From Apostichopus japonicus (Eukaryota > Echinodermata > Holothuroidea > Aspidochirotida > Stichopodidae): a stretch of DNA of 64,000 nucleotides. The translations under genes were made by a program, and so were the position numbers. The stretch spans positions 6,936,501 through 7,000,500 of the forward strand of contig NC_092569.1 in NCBI RefSeq assembly GCF_037975245.1, read 5' to 3'. Shown here one piece after another: positions 22,037 to 50,700 of this stretch. The first letter of the stretch is position 1. The number at the start of each line of letters is the position of its first letter. The notes beneath the pieces are model-generated. The model made no database searches and was not told the origin of the DNA. It saw only the letters and a program-made list of their open reading frames with translations.

Positions 22037-23830
22037 CACATCATTAAACTCATTAGTTTTTTTTTTTTTGTAAGTTGGTTGCATATATCCTAATTTCTCC
22101 ATCCATTAGACAAGTCAGACTAACCCCGGTCTGTTCCCATCTCTTTCCTTTTTACAAATTGTATGTTTCTCTTTCTATCATGCTGCTTCAAAACTCTAAG
22201 ATCTAAGATGTTATCTTACCATATAAATATGAAACATCAATTGTCAAACCTTGTAACATTTTTGATGAAAACAATGGTTCTATTATTATATCAAAGTCCT
22301 TCTGACTACATTGGTTTAAGTTGTAGTGTTATGTTCACCATTGGCACAGTATATCGTTGTTGTTTGTTTGTTGTGTTTTATATTGATATTTTAATCTCTT
22401 CACTGAATGTTTGGCAATATCATGTTTGCAAAGAAGATATATCTGGGAGTCCTACTGTACTGTAGGTCGGGTGTGTTTATATTGAAAGTTATCAAGAACT
22501 AAATCTGCAACAGGCTTATTCCCTCTTTCAAGATCACAATTTGAAAGTCTTTTCATTGCTATGTTTAATTTACTCACCTATCTAGCCTAGTTTACTTCAT
22601 TCGATTTTTTTCTCCATGATACCATTATAAACTATGTATCCGTTTCTTTGGACACAAGCCTATGTGACACTGGCAGTGGTCATGATATATCATTCATAAG
22701 AAGTTTAGAGTATGGTAGCCCAACTGACAGGCCTAGGCAGAGGCCCTAGGGCTGGCCTAGCCTAGGAGAAATTGCATCTCAGCACGGTTTCATGGCCGAC
22801 TGCAGGTAGGCCTACACACGTTTTCACTGAGTGAATGCAAACATTTATGGAAATACTGAGTCCCTGGGTGATTCAACTACATTTAAGTAACTGTTACGTG
22901 GTATTTTATTCGCCCCTTCACATTTGCCTAACTTGGGAAGTTTGGGAACCTCCCTAGCCTAAGCCTATGCTCTAGCCTAACGTAATAGCAGAAAACACAG
23001 TGTAATGGCGGCTGCTTGGCAACTGTAAACAATCGAGTAAAAAATAATAATTCAAAGCCCTACTAACAGAGTTAGTCTTCTAATGGTAACGTTTAGAGGT
23101 AATTACGACTGATGTTTTATTTCGGTTGTTTTCAACGTGTTGCGCTGTCATCTATACAAATCCTGCGATGCGTTTGATGGATAATACCAACTCCGCGAAA
23201 CCGTATCGTCGAACCAAAGTGCAAGTATTTAATATTGCATGATGGGATACGAGTGTATGGAAGTTAGTTTACTACAGTGAGCGCGTCGTTCAATTTGTTC
23301 TTTGGTGACGTGTTTCCGTGTTACTTTGCAGGCAGTGATGGTATGATTTGCATTAAAGTTAATTTCGACATTCCCGTGTGGATTCATAGAGGAAGGACAA
23401 AACATTATTTTCATATTTTCTTCTTAATAGATCTAGTTTGTTTAAGTGTAAGGCGGACATGGTCGAATGGTACCGACCAACCACTTTTTCGAAGAGAGCA
23501 TATTATATTACAGCTAGTATGTTTGGGACTAGGTGATACTGAAAACCCTGTATGGCGACTAATAGATATTTGATTTTCAACGGGAAATTGTGTTCCTCAA
23601 AGCTCATGACGAAAATTAAAAACAAAGAATGCTTTTGTAGATATTTAAGCGTACGTTGACCTCATCACCAGTTGATCGCCCCAAGCGGCGGGAGAGAGGG
23701 GTGAGGGTCGTTATATATCACGCACAATGTAAGAGATTTAAGTAGCAAATAGTGCACCTCCACCTCTCCCTTCCTCCACTTTTCTTTAGCCTTCTTACAT
23801 GAACGTTCACTCCCAATTGTTCTAACATTT
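22037..23830. other. Non-coding stretch, possible promoter region of the CSPP1-like gene
   Basis: No exon could be supported. The part around 22900-23350 has more CpG dinucleotides and little repeat sequence, so it is a plausible site for the missing leader exon and promoter; this is inference only. Confidence 0.3.
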
Positions 23831-25574
23831 TCAGGAGGCATGCTGAGGGTACATAATTTCAGGGATAAGCTGAAGATTGTCTTTACTAATGTTAGAAGTA
23901 TTCGTAAAATTTTACTGAATTTACTGTGCTTCTTGAGGATCTGAAACCTGATTTGGTATACCTGTTTGGTATCACAGAGGACATTGATAGTGCTGAGGTT
24001 TCTTGCAGGGTATATTGTGTTTCGTCAGGACAGGAGGGATACTCATAATGGGGGAGTTTTACTGTATGTTAGGGGTGATATTGTAAGTGTTGAGAAGTCT
24101 CAGTTGCAAGGTTCTTTATGTCAATTCTGTCTGGTGCGAGTTGTCCACAGCCAACTCCAAGATGTCCAGTAGTGTTATTAACTATTGGTGTTGTTTACCG
24201 TTCTCCTATAACAGCGGTGAAGATAACGATGGCTTTCTGTTTGAATCAATTAGAAAGGCTGCTAAAGGTGATGTTCTTATAATGGGCGACTTATATTTTC
24301 CTGACATTTAATTGGATAGATGGTTCCAGTGGTATAGGAAGGGTAATAACTTTCTAGATGTTGTCCAAGATTGCTTTTAACATCAGCATGTTATACTTCC
24401 CTACTAGGGGGGATAACATCCTGGATCTTGACTTGAGTTCTGATCCAATCAATGTTGTTGATTTGACGGGTCTAGGAAAACTAGGATCTAGCGATCATGA
24501 TATACTAGCTTTTAATGCTGTTTGCCAGGTCTTAAATTACGTTGGCAAGGAAAAGGTCCCTGATTTTTCGAAATTAGATACAGAGGCAATTGAAACTTTA
24601 CTAAAGGGTACAGATTGGATTAATTTGTTTAGAACCATGAGTGCTTCTCAGTATTGGATCTATTAAGCTGATAAGTGTCATTATGAAAAATCATGTTCCA
24701 TGAAAGAATCGTCGTCGTAAAGCAGTATGCGTTCCTGGATGAATAAGAAAGTTAGATGTGCAATTAGGCAAAAATGTCGAATGTGGAATCTGTTTAGGAG
24801 AACTACTTCTGATTCTCTTTTGGCCAAGAGTCAAAATTCATCAGCTGAAGGTAGGGCCGCTTAGTCTCTGGAGCAAAACTGAAATGTTAAGGATAACCCA
24901 AGGGCCTTCTTTTCTTATGTCAGGTCAAAGCAGAAAGTTAAAGATGCGGTTGGAAGTTTCTCTTAGGGCACCACAAGCAGATTATATAGTTACTGATGGT
25001 CAGGATCTTGCAGGTCTTTTGAACAACTATTTATGCCGGTTTTTACAAGGGAAGATATGAGTAGTATTCCTCATTTGCAGGGGGGAAGTGATAGTCCTAA
25101 ACTGGATACGGTCTTATTTTCGGATGAGGTTGTCTTAAAGTAGTCGCTTTGTCTAAATGTCTCTAAAGCTTCTGTGCCTGATACAATCCATCCGTATTAA
25201 TTGAAGACTTTTGCACACCATCTTATTGGATTTTAGTAAATGTATGAATGAAGGTTATATTCCTCAGGACTGGATATGTGCTAATACCCCAATTTTCAGG
25301 AAGGGTGATAACTTGAAGCCCTGTAATTACAGGCCTGTTAGTCTCAATAGTGTTGTTTGTAAGGTCATGGATTCTATTGTTAAAAAGTCTTTGGAAAGTC
25401 ACTTCAGCAACCAGTCTTTGATCAGAGAGTCTCAATATGGCTTTTGTCAAAAAAGGTCTTGTCTCACTAATATTTTTGAGTTTATTAGAGATGTATAGCT
25501 CACTAAATAGACAGAAGTCTGTAGATGTTGTGTTCCTGGATTTCCAGAAGGTCTTCTATAAAGTTCCCCGCCTA

Positions 25575-25725
25575 GCGGAAGCAGGACACTTCGCCCAACA
25601 ACCATTTCGCCCAACTGCCATTTCGCCCAACCTTTCCATTTCGCCCAACCAGCCTGGTCATTTCGCCCAACCAGCGAAATGGCAGTTGGGCGAAATGGTT
25701 GTTGGGCGAAGTGACTAGAAAGCCG
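25575..25725. mobile_element. Foldback element with perfect 40-bp arms
   Basis: Arms at 25587-25626 and 25674-25713 are perfect reverse complements and are built from repeats of CATTTCGCCCAAC. The 47-bp loop carries further units. It interrupts the LINE frame between KVP and QRLL-type codons; CCGCC occurs at both edges and may be the target duplication. Confidence 0.85.
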
Positions 25726-25862
25726 CCCAGCGTCTTTTACTTAGGCTGGAGAGTAATGGTGTCTATGGGAATTTACAGTCTTAGATCGAGAATTGGCTTG
25801 GTAATTGGAAACAGAGGGTGGTAATTAAAGACTGTGCTTCTTCTTGACAGGACGTTACTGGG

Positions 25863-26084
25863 GTGCCACAAGGGTCTGTTTTGGGTCCCTTATTTTTTGT
25901 TGCCTATATAAATGACATTGACGGAGATATTTTGTGTACAGCTAAGAAGTTTGCTGATGACACCAAATTGTATTCTGAGGTCTCTTCCAAAAGCGATTCT
26001 GAGAAATTTCAGATGGACTTGGATAAGGCTTTTCCTGGTCTCAGGGATCGCAAATGCTTTTTAATATTGATAAATGCAAGGTGA
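25863..26084 (+). pseudogene. Reverse transcriptase palm remnant of the LINE
   Basis: The longest intact piece of the reverse transcriptase, 73 codons. It carries PQGSVLGPLFFVAYINDID and the catalytic-type FADDTKLYSE motif. The open frame ends at 26084; the following homology is in another frame. Confidence 0.85.
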
Positions 26085-26360
26085 TGCATATTGGTAGTAT
26101 AGTAACCAAAAGTATATTTACACTCTTAATGATGATGAGTTACAGTTACATTGTCTCGAAGCTGCTAAAAGATGTAATAGGGGTTTAGGTATATGATCGA
26201 GGAGCTTCAGTTTTCTGAAAGAGGTCATAGTTGATAAGCTTTATAAGCAGTTGGTTAGGCCTCATCTGGTGTATGCTGTGCAGGCTTGGAACCCATATTT
26301 TGCTAAGGATAAGGAAGTACTCGAAAATGTCCAGAGGAGGGCTACTATAGGATGATTAGT

Positions 26361-27241
<881 letters not shown>

Positions 27242-27513
27242 TAAACTCCAAAAGCCACAAAGTAGGATTACTATTCGGCATAACGTTTTTGCTAATTGGG
27301 TTGTCAGTGAATCAGTGGAACGGTTTGCCTGAGGAAGTTGTACTTGCAATTAGTGTCAATGGGTGTAAGAATGCTTTGGACGAGCACTTTAGGCATTGTT
27401 ATTGGGTCTGAATTTTTGTGTCTGAATTTTTTTTCTCCTATTGGGTTCTTGATGGGGACTTAAGTGTCCCTCCTGATCCTGTTTTTTCTTCAAAACTAAA
27501 CTAAACTGAACTA

Positions 27514-30500
27514 TTATGATGCATGGCAGTGGCAATCGATGTATATACTGCATTCGAAGAGTCGGTGTATGTAAGAAAAAGACACATCTTCGGCATAGCG
27601 TCTAAGGAAAAGCCTTGTACCTTTCAAGTTGGCATGTTTTCAGATCTCATGAACCTTTTATGGTAAGTGAACCATGATGGGAATATAAGGGAGAATGGAA
27701 GATGATTAAAAGCATTTACAAATATTTTTTTTAATAAATCTTAAGACTACTCAAGAGGCTGTCAGTTTGTGACTGCTGCAGCAACAGAAAGGTCAGGTAA
27801 GAAACCCCAGAAGCCGTTGGATTTTGAGGTCTGTGAAACGTCTTCCAAGCCCGGAGTTTGCTTGTCAGTTATTTTAACTTAAGTACAATGTTGGGGTTCA
27901 GGGAAGAAGCTTCTGGACGGTGTAACATTTTGTTACCCAAATAATGGGAATTTGGACGTAAAAGGGAGAGTCCTTTTTTTGTTATCGCTGCCGGCTGGGG
28001 GAAACGACATCTCCTGAACCCCCCTCCCCGTCCTCTCCTTGGCGCCGCCACTCGGCACAGTACGGACCACTATTACAGACTGTCGTTAATAATTTCACGT
28101 GCGAGCTTTCCTAAGACTCATTAATGCGGTTCGATGAACATTCTAGTATCTTTGCAATGTATTTATCGACCCACGGAATCAGCCGTGAAACAATTAACTT
28201 CACCATATGGAAATACGGAAAAGAATGGAAATACGTTTGCTTAGAATCACAATCCTACTCTATAGGCCCTATCTCGAAGTCATGAAAGTGAGATATTTAG
28301 TGTGTAGAATCATTATTTGCGTTACGCATCTCTTAAACATTGGCACCTTGCGGAAGACGCGAAATCATTTGCAGGGCAAACACCGAATTTTCACAGTTTA
28401 AAATCTTACAGGTTCTTTGAGAAAACATTCTAAACGAGTCGACAGACGACATTCTTAATTATAAAACATCTCTGTCTCTTGTAATGTAAATAAGTAATTT
28501 AGAGTCAATGGTGTATTGTCTTTGTAAAGGGAAAATGTGTTATTATATCTACAGTCTAATTATCCTACGGCATCTCACTGTGTACGTATAAAGAGATCGA
28601 CTGGCTTTTGTTTGAGAACGAAACTTTCAGAGCGTTTGCTGTATCGATGTCCATAATATACCCCGCAGGCTGATGTAGGGAATGCGGTGTATTCCTGTTA
28701 ATGCGTGAATAGTAACACATGAGTTTGAGATATATAAATCAAACTTATCAATTTAGAGAAAAAATGGATCCCAGTGTACACAAGTGAAGCAGCTATCAGT
28801 TGCATTTTGATGTGGGTTATAACTTGCTGCCAATTTTACCATGTCACGTAACTACCACATGCATGTACGATTCAATCTAAATAAGATCTGTGTGGATCAA
28901 ACCACATAACCAAGGTGCTCCAATGGTAAACGCATTATACACCGGCCGCTTAGTGCTTACTGAAAACTTTGTGTCCCACAAATTAATTGTACTCATTTAT
29001 ATGTACAAATATGCGCAAATTTGAATTCCATTCATTAATTAGTTGCAAAGTCGGGCTAATGCGATTTAAGTGGACGATAAACAAAGATTATGTTTTAAGT
29101 CTCTTGCAAGGTGCCTTATCTTCAATTTAATGGAGGAGTGTGGCACCACCAGATCGTGCCAACGCATAATGGTAAAGGCTTATGGGTCCTGGATTCTGCG
29201 AAACATATGAAAGGAGTTGCCTGGATCCTGAGGTGTGTGTAACTATAGGCCGGTGTGGCGTATGTTAACTCCCAGGCACTCGGTTTCATGGACCGAAAAC
29301 CATGGTCGGGCTTGCGTGAATGTAGACTCTCCTTTGGTGGCCCATTTCTATTGCTGCATCGAGGCCAGGTTGCTCCTTGCTACGTCATCAACGGGATCTC
29401 ACTCGGTTCGAAGACAGACAGACACACACACACACACACAGAAAGACTACAAGAATAACACTGTACCCTAGAGTAGAAGTTAGTACACACCTTTAAGAAA
29501 TTTAAGCACACGAAGAATCAATGAAAATCCCATAACAATCGGCTATTTATACATCAAAGCTTTTGAGAACATAGACGAGGATATAGGACGACAGTGCACC
29601 CTTCTACGCATACGTGCGTACTCCATGTACACTCAATACAATACACTCAATGGTCATAAAACTAACTTGGTTGAAATGTAAAAAAGAAACATGTTTCCAT
29701 TTATTAATGCACATAAATTAACGTTGATTAAACCATTTAACACTTCTGTCATTGTTAACAATAATATGTAAATATTAAATATTCCACACCACTTGCTTAA
29801 CGTATTCAGTTATTATAGGTAACTTACGCACTTTGTACGCCTTACAATGAGAATACCAACGGGAAGATAGGCATGCACTGACAGTTAAAGTTGCTTAATA
29901 TTATAATCTTAGAATAGTGTGAAACGTTTTGTTTTATACAATATAACATCACGACAGATTGCTTTACTCTTTTCGTTGTTTTTCCAACCTGCTGCATGTA
30001 TACACATATATAGCTATGTCGTTGTTCTCAAATTTAAATACCTAAAACATGAAAATATCGTCTTTCGTTGTTTGTTAGGATTGTTTTTACGGACAAACTA
30101 ACTTAAAGGAACATGCTGCATTTAATTGATATTTACAGACATTTTATCAGCGTTTTTTTTTTCTATATACATTTTCTCTAAGACGACAGGTTTCTAAAGC
30201 TTCCTTAATCTGGAATAGATCAACATTTTGTAAACAGTAACAATTTCATCCGATTTTCCAAAATTGTCGTTCGCGCTCCTTAGTTTACTTACTAGTTTAC
30301 TTACTTGCACTGTATATACTTCAACAGAATATCATTTCAAACGTAAAAAATAAAATTATTTGAAACGAAATATCCAGACGATTCTTCTTAAAACTAGCTA
30401 CTTATGGTTCGCATCATAACCTCTCTCTACACTAAAATATTTAAATACTACCCTCGTGTAACCCACCCCCCCCCCCTCCCCACCGTTCCAGTCCATTTTG

Positions 30501-30640
30501 GTCTCACTATGAATTGCGAGAAGTGTTAATTTCCTGGATGGTCAGATGCTCCAAGTGTTTCCCATGAAACACCTGGACACTGTCGAGTGTTAAATAAGAC
30601 TCCATGATTAGACGAACACCTCTCGGTGAGGGAAGATACT
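27514..30640. other. Intergenic stretch between the LINE and the WSC gene
   Basis: No exon, RNA gene or clear mobile element was seen. A short (CA)n tract lies at about 29421-29440. ORFs here are under 80 codons and lack recognisable motifs. Confidence 0.4.
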
Positions 30641-30654
30641 TTCAGTGAGGCAGC

Positions 30655-31078
30655 AAAATACCCGGATGCTTGCCAAGTACAGACCATTATTTGGGTCCAA
30701 AACTAATGACGCTTAAAAAATTCCGTCTTTTACTTCTATCGATGTCCTGTTCGACTAAGCTTTCGTCTGCACCTGTGCATGATATATGATCAAAGCTCGA
30801 TATCGAGTAATAGATAAAATATATCTTTGCCAGGGCCCGTTCTAGTTAATATAGTGTTATTAGTAAATTACCCATGATGCTTGCCAAGTACAGACCATTA
30901 TTTGGGTGCAAAACTAATGACGCTTAAACAATTCCGTCTTTTAGTTCCATCGGTGTCCTGTTCGACTAAGTTTTGGGTCTTCACCTGTGCATGATAGGAT
31001 CAAAGCTCGATATCGAATATAGATATAAAAAAATATCTTTGCCAGGGCCCGTTCTGGTTTATTTTCATAGTGTTAATA
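30655..31078. repeat. Tandem duplication of about 210 bp
   Basis: Two copies (about 30662-30869 and 30872-31078) share GATGCTTGCCAAGTACAGAC, CTAATGACGCTTAAA, GATCAAAGCTCGATATCGA and ATCTTTGCCAGGGCCCGTTC. It lies just 3' of the WSC gene, perhaps within its 3'UTR. Confidence 0.85.
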
Positions 31079-31150
31079 ATTAATGTACGTTTTCGCCAAT
31101 TTGTTACATACACCATGTAAAATGATGATCTTCAGGCAACATACAACACA

Positions 31151-45440
<14,290 letters not shown>

Positions 45441-48080
45441 CGTTCGATACTCGTGGGATACCTATGGCATGTTACTGCAGTGTATAACAACCATAGCCTA
45501 TACACTATACATATCTATAACACGAGCGAGGGTACTGATTGACATAAAATCTCTCAAATATGGTTACTCTATAAGCGAGACTATGAACAACCACTAGAAC
45601 TTGAGGGTTTGTAGATTGTTGTCGCTTTAAACAAAAGTTGTGATATAAAATAATGAATAGACCTAATAAGTTAATTAACAATCAAAGCGACTTTTCCTTT
45701 CGTTCTTTGAGCACTATATAGCGAGAGATAGTTTGAATGATATATTTTATTTAAAGGGAGTAGATATGATTACGACTGCAACAATATATACCTGGATACT
45801 TTTTCCCATTTCAACACAAGTGATTGTATAATCAAAGCATATGCGTACTAATGATTCTTTGATGGTATTTAGGTCAAGACTCGGAATCATTAATCTAGCT
45901 TAGGTTATATGTGCAAGTCACCTTATTATTCAATATGAACAAAACTGTGAGTGAATTTGGCAAGAATGAATGAAACTTTACAGACACAGTTGGTGGTGAG
46001 GTCATTAAAGGCGACTCCCTGCATGAAGGGACCAGGGTCGTCCTGCCCACCAACCCACCCTTGATAAACATAAAAACGTACCCCCTAGATCCGTGCGTGG
46101 CGGCCATGCTTACGTGTCAGACGGTATGTTCATGTTCAGACGTATGACATAAAAAGATGGGGAGATGATTGGTTTTCCTTTCATCCAAAATGTTTCAATA
46201 GCTATGATGGTTTACAAATCTTGGTCAGGTAGTTACTGACGTGTAATGCTTTTATCAGATGTACCAATTGATACTCTATGCTATGTCAGGATAGAGTGGT
46301 TAGAATATAAAGCCCATATTTTCACGGGTCCACTCGATATTTTCCAACAATTCTTGTTTTCTGTGTCTCTTGGGATGAAGTAGTACATTTCGTTTTTCGC
46401 TGTCATGTATGTAGCAACAGCAACAGTTTGTTTCTGTTAAGGCACTAACAATATGCATTAATAAATGTATTACTTTATGTGTTTGATGCAGCATAATGAC
46501 TAACGACAGTTTCTATTTTGTGAATAACAGTTGAATCACTAAGTAATCCATGGAGTTGCAGATATGATCTCAATATTTTTAGGTTTTAAGGCACAAATAA
46601 ACATTCATTCAAACAATGCAGTTACTGTACTAATTTGGCACAGATTAAACGCAGTGCAACTATATTTCCTCCCACAACACTATCCGTAACGTCGCTCTTA
46701 AGAGGTTAAGTTGTCACGTAGGCTGGTTTCAGAATTTATACAGTACTTCTCTTAATAGTCTTAATGGGTCGTTACAGAACTTAGTATACATTTCCTACTT
46801 AAGCATTGACTTCAACATACAAAAACTGAAGTGAACAAACTTAAGCATCCCTTGATAGGGCATTAGTGTTTCGAGCGAAACCAGAAAAGAAAGCATTCCA
46901 AATGAGGGGGCACTCGCTAGGCAGACGAGGCCACAAAATGGAGCAATACAGAGCGCTGTTGGAGGTAGCATACGCACATTAAAAGCCCCATTGACTTACA
47001 CACTAAATTACAAAAGTAATGAAGTATTTAAGTCTAGATAGAATTTCCACTAGCTAAACGCTGCCCATTGCCGGATAGCTGACAAGTTGGCCTTTCATGG
47101 CATCATCAATTTTTTGGTATCCTGACCATGTAGATCTTTTGCTGTCCCAGGCTCCCAGCCGGAAGTTTTCGTCACTTGTAAACAAACCTCTTCACTCAGT
47201 AGTAAACAATTTTCGTACGCTGCTCCTGGGAGACCTAAAGGGGTCGTAAATTACCTTAATTGACCACATTTTCTCACCACATGTACTTCTATTCATGCTC
47301 TTTAACATGTTAGCCACAAAAAACTAGATCATGATTTATAACAGGTCACAAAAGATGTTCTCCCGCTGCTTTTAGGCACTTTTCATGAAACAGGAAAACA
47401 ATCGAGCGGATAGATATAGACTCTAATAGTAGTATGCCACCTGGAGAGAACGATGGCAACAAAGTAGGCCAAGTTTTGTTATTTCTCCAGTTACTGTCGT
47501 TAATGTTAATGACGTGTTGGGATTACCGACTACTGAATCATGTCGTACTGAACCTTTTTGTGACTGCGAACCACATCTGTGTTCTGAAACTGTCGTTAGT
47601 CGCATCCGGTCACAGTAGTTAGTTAATTGTATACAGTTCTTATTAACATGGATCTAGCGCTTAGATCTGCAAATGTCTGCAAGACAGGTAATTGATAAGC
47701 CCAGTGAGGGTGTCGTATGGTTTACTGAAAGAAGTTATCTATTTTCTGGTTTGAGATCATTATTGCAGATTAAAGGTATGAGGCAATTGTCACTCATCGT
47801 GTTAAATTCAGGGGGTTTGAAAGCGAAATGTTGATTAAAGAAGACCGACTAATGTCTTCAAGAGTTCGTTGGGTTATTTTGTATTAAGACTACCTACTTA
47901 AAGGTGTTCTGTTTTTCTTTTTCTTTTCAGAATTGAACAAACAGCGATCATAACACGATTCATAAAAATATCAATACACGATTTTTTCTTCTTCTACCCT
48001 TCCAATCAGATATAACATTGTCTTCCCTCGGATATGGTACGTTAATGATGGGTGGTGCTTAACCTGAAGAATGAAAACAA
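45441..48080. other. Region upstream of the WSC gene
   Basis: Probable 5'UTR and promoter of the WSC gene at its left edge; no TATA box or exon could be assigned with confidence. No repeats or recognisable ORFs. Confidence 0.35.
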
Positions 48081-48084
48081 AAGT

Positions 48085-49205
48085 GTAATTCCTTCCTGAC
48101 TATATGGAATAGTACCTGTATGTTTGGTATGGGCATGATGCTTCACCATCGAAATGTTTTCAGTGCATGTTTTCTGATGCTTACTAAATATTCAAAGGGG
48201 CAGGGTTATATTAGAATTGGCTTAAAGTAACTTGTATACATGAAATATCGAGAGTGGTTAGCTGGTTCAAGTCGATGCTTGACACAATGATACCCCGGAG
48301 CCCAATGGTCCCTGCCACTCTTGTTTTTGAAATGGAATATATTCATTAATGGTTGGGTGGGACGTCACATCCAAAATTTAAGAAAGAAATATTCCTGACT
48401 AACCATATTATGTTCATATTTGGTTCATATTAGGTTCATATTTGGTATAGAGTTGATCATTGAAGGTTGTCAGTGCCAGTCTTCTGACGCCTATTGAATA
48501 TTGATGAGGGATAGGTCCATATAAGATTTGGCTAAAAGTAGCATGTAAAATATGAAATATCAAGAACGGTCTAGCAGTTTGAGTTCACATTTGCACAATG
48601 ATTCACCCAGAGCCCAATGTTCGTTGTCCGTCTTGCTTTTGGAATGGAGCGTATTGATGTTAAAGGTTGGGTCGGACGTAACATGAAGTATTGAAAAATA
48701 TAGTAACGTCATAATTGTATGTGGTATGAAGATGACGATGCTTGGCTATTGAAATGTTCTCGGTGCCATTCCCCTATTGTTAGTTTTCCTGAGGGGCGGG
48801 ACCATATCAGGTTTGGTTCAAAGTAGCTTGTAAACATAAAATCTCAGACACAGGCAGTTTGAATTGATACTTGACACAATGATACACCATAGGCCAGTGA
48901 TGATCAATATTTTCTTTAATGGATTGTATTCATATTTGTTATTGGTATAGATATGATACTTGACCACTGAAATGTATTCAATGCCAAATATTCATGATGG
49001 GCATGGCCATATCGGATTTGGATTAGCTTTTTAATGCAGAAAATCTACTTGAGTAAATTCATACTTACACAATCATAATACCCTATGCTATTTGTTGTGG
49101 ATGGCATAAATTGTAATAGGTGGGTTGGACCCTAATACTACAATTCCTTCAAATCGTATGTGATGGCTATTGTAATGTTTTCATTGCCACGTTGATTTTG
49201 CTGAT
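48085..49205. repeat. Old tandem repeat of about 220-310 bp, about 4 decayed copies
   Basis: Units starting near 48100, 48420, 48715 and 48935 share the same order of words: TTTGGTATRGR, ATCGAAATGTTTTCAGTGC, a GGGGCAGGG-CATATYAGATTTGG segment, AAGTARCTTGTAWACAT, TTGACACAATGATAC and GGTTGGGTGGGACG. Later copies are shorter and more diverged. Confidence 0.75.
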
Positions 49206-49449
49206 TGAGTTTTTATAAGGATCGCGACTAAAATAAGTAGTGTCTGTACATACTAACTTTTGTAAAAACAGGCTGAAACAACATTGGCACCCCCACACCT
49301 ATATGTGTTTGTGATAACATCCGTTATTCACTCTTTGGAACATTAATCACCCTCGCCTACACTCTTCCCGCAGTTATCCGCAACCAATAATGGAAAGGAA
49401 AGGAACTAATCCTTACTCTACCAATTTCCTTTTTTACATATTTTCAACA

Positions 49450-50145
49450 AAGTTGTTACCAGGATTGAATCACTCATGTACACAGTTGTTACCATTATTG
49501 ATTCACACATGTACAATGTTTTTACCAGGATTCAATCACACATGTACAATGTTGTTACCAGGATTGAATCACACATGTACACTGTGTTTTACCAGGATTG
49601 ATTCACACATGTACACTGTTGTTACCATTATTGATTCACACATGTACAATGTTGTTACCAGGATTCAATCACACATGTACACTGTTGTTACCATTATTGA
49701 TTCACACATGTACACTGTTGTTACCAGGATTGAATCACACATGTACACCGTTGTTACCAGGATTGAATCACACATGTACACTGTTGTTACTAGGATTGCA
49801 TCACACATGTTCACTGTTGTTACCAGGATTGAATCACACATGTACACTGTTGTTACCATTATTGATTCAAACATGTACAATTTTGTTACCAGGATTCAAT
49901 CACGCATGTACACTGTTGTTACCAGGATTGCATCACACGTGTACACTGTTGTTACCAGGATTGAATCACGCATGTACACTGTTGTTACCATTATTGATTC
50001 ACACATGTACAATGTTGTTACCAGGATTCAATCACACATGTACACTATTGTTACCAGGGTTAAATCACACATGTACACTATTGTTACCATCATTGATTCA
50101 CATGGACACCGTTGTGACCAGGATCGAATGACACATGTACACTGT
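49450..50145. repeat. 33-bp minisatellite, about 21 copies
   Basis: The unit is ACTGTTGTTACCAGGATTGA followed by ATCACACATGTAC. It alternates with a variant where CAGGATTGA is CATTATTGA. As 33 is divisible by 3, two plus-strand frames stay open (273 and 177 codons, reading TVVTRIESHMY and LLPGLNHTCTL). I see no gene context, so it is called a repeat. Confidence 0.93.
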
Positions 50146-50644
50146 CCATATATGGATGGAAATAGTTCACATTGTCTTTGTCATCAACCTTCCGGTGTGG
50201 CAATAACATGATTCTAATTTAATCCTCTATCAAACGACCAAATTTTCGGCTTTTGAAATTTCTATATAATAACGTCGGTAGTTCCTGTTTTAATTCTTCT
50301 AAGGGAAGATCATACTCTAGTATGTATATATTTAAACGTTAGATATGTGAATTAAGGCAAATTTCTATAAAAGCATTACAGTTACCATAGTTACACTCTA
50401 TTGATTCTTAGTTTAGTTTTTGCATCATTTATATTTACATTAGTAGGTATCTCTGCTGCTCTGCAGAACCAGACGTTTGCATCATGGAAGGACTTCACAA
50501 CTGAAGTGGCCACATGTATTACCTCAGTCTAATCTCTGCAGCATCTCAGGTTTTCTGTAGAGAAGTTCTACTGCTACCCGCTCTCATAGCTCCTGGCTTG
50601 GCAACCCTGTACAGAAATCCGTGGGCAAGATTAAGAAAGTTCCT

Positions 50645-50700
50645 GCTTGTTTCGTGAGTTCAGCGAGTTCCTGCTTGCAGGAGGATCCAATATACAAGAA
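50645..50700 (+). mobile_element. 3' fragment of the SINE family
   Basis: GCGAGTTCCTGCTTGCAGGAGGATC matches the 3' part of the SINEs at 37873 and 61913. The tRNA-like head is not visible. Confidence 0.5.

Noticed and set aside
49390-50211. 273-codon ORF as a secreted or repeat protein gene
   Set aside because: The length comes only from a 33-bp tandem repeat; no signal peptide, exon context or conserved domain. Kept as a finding, not as a gene.
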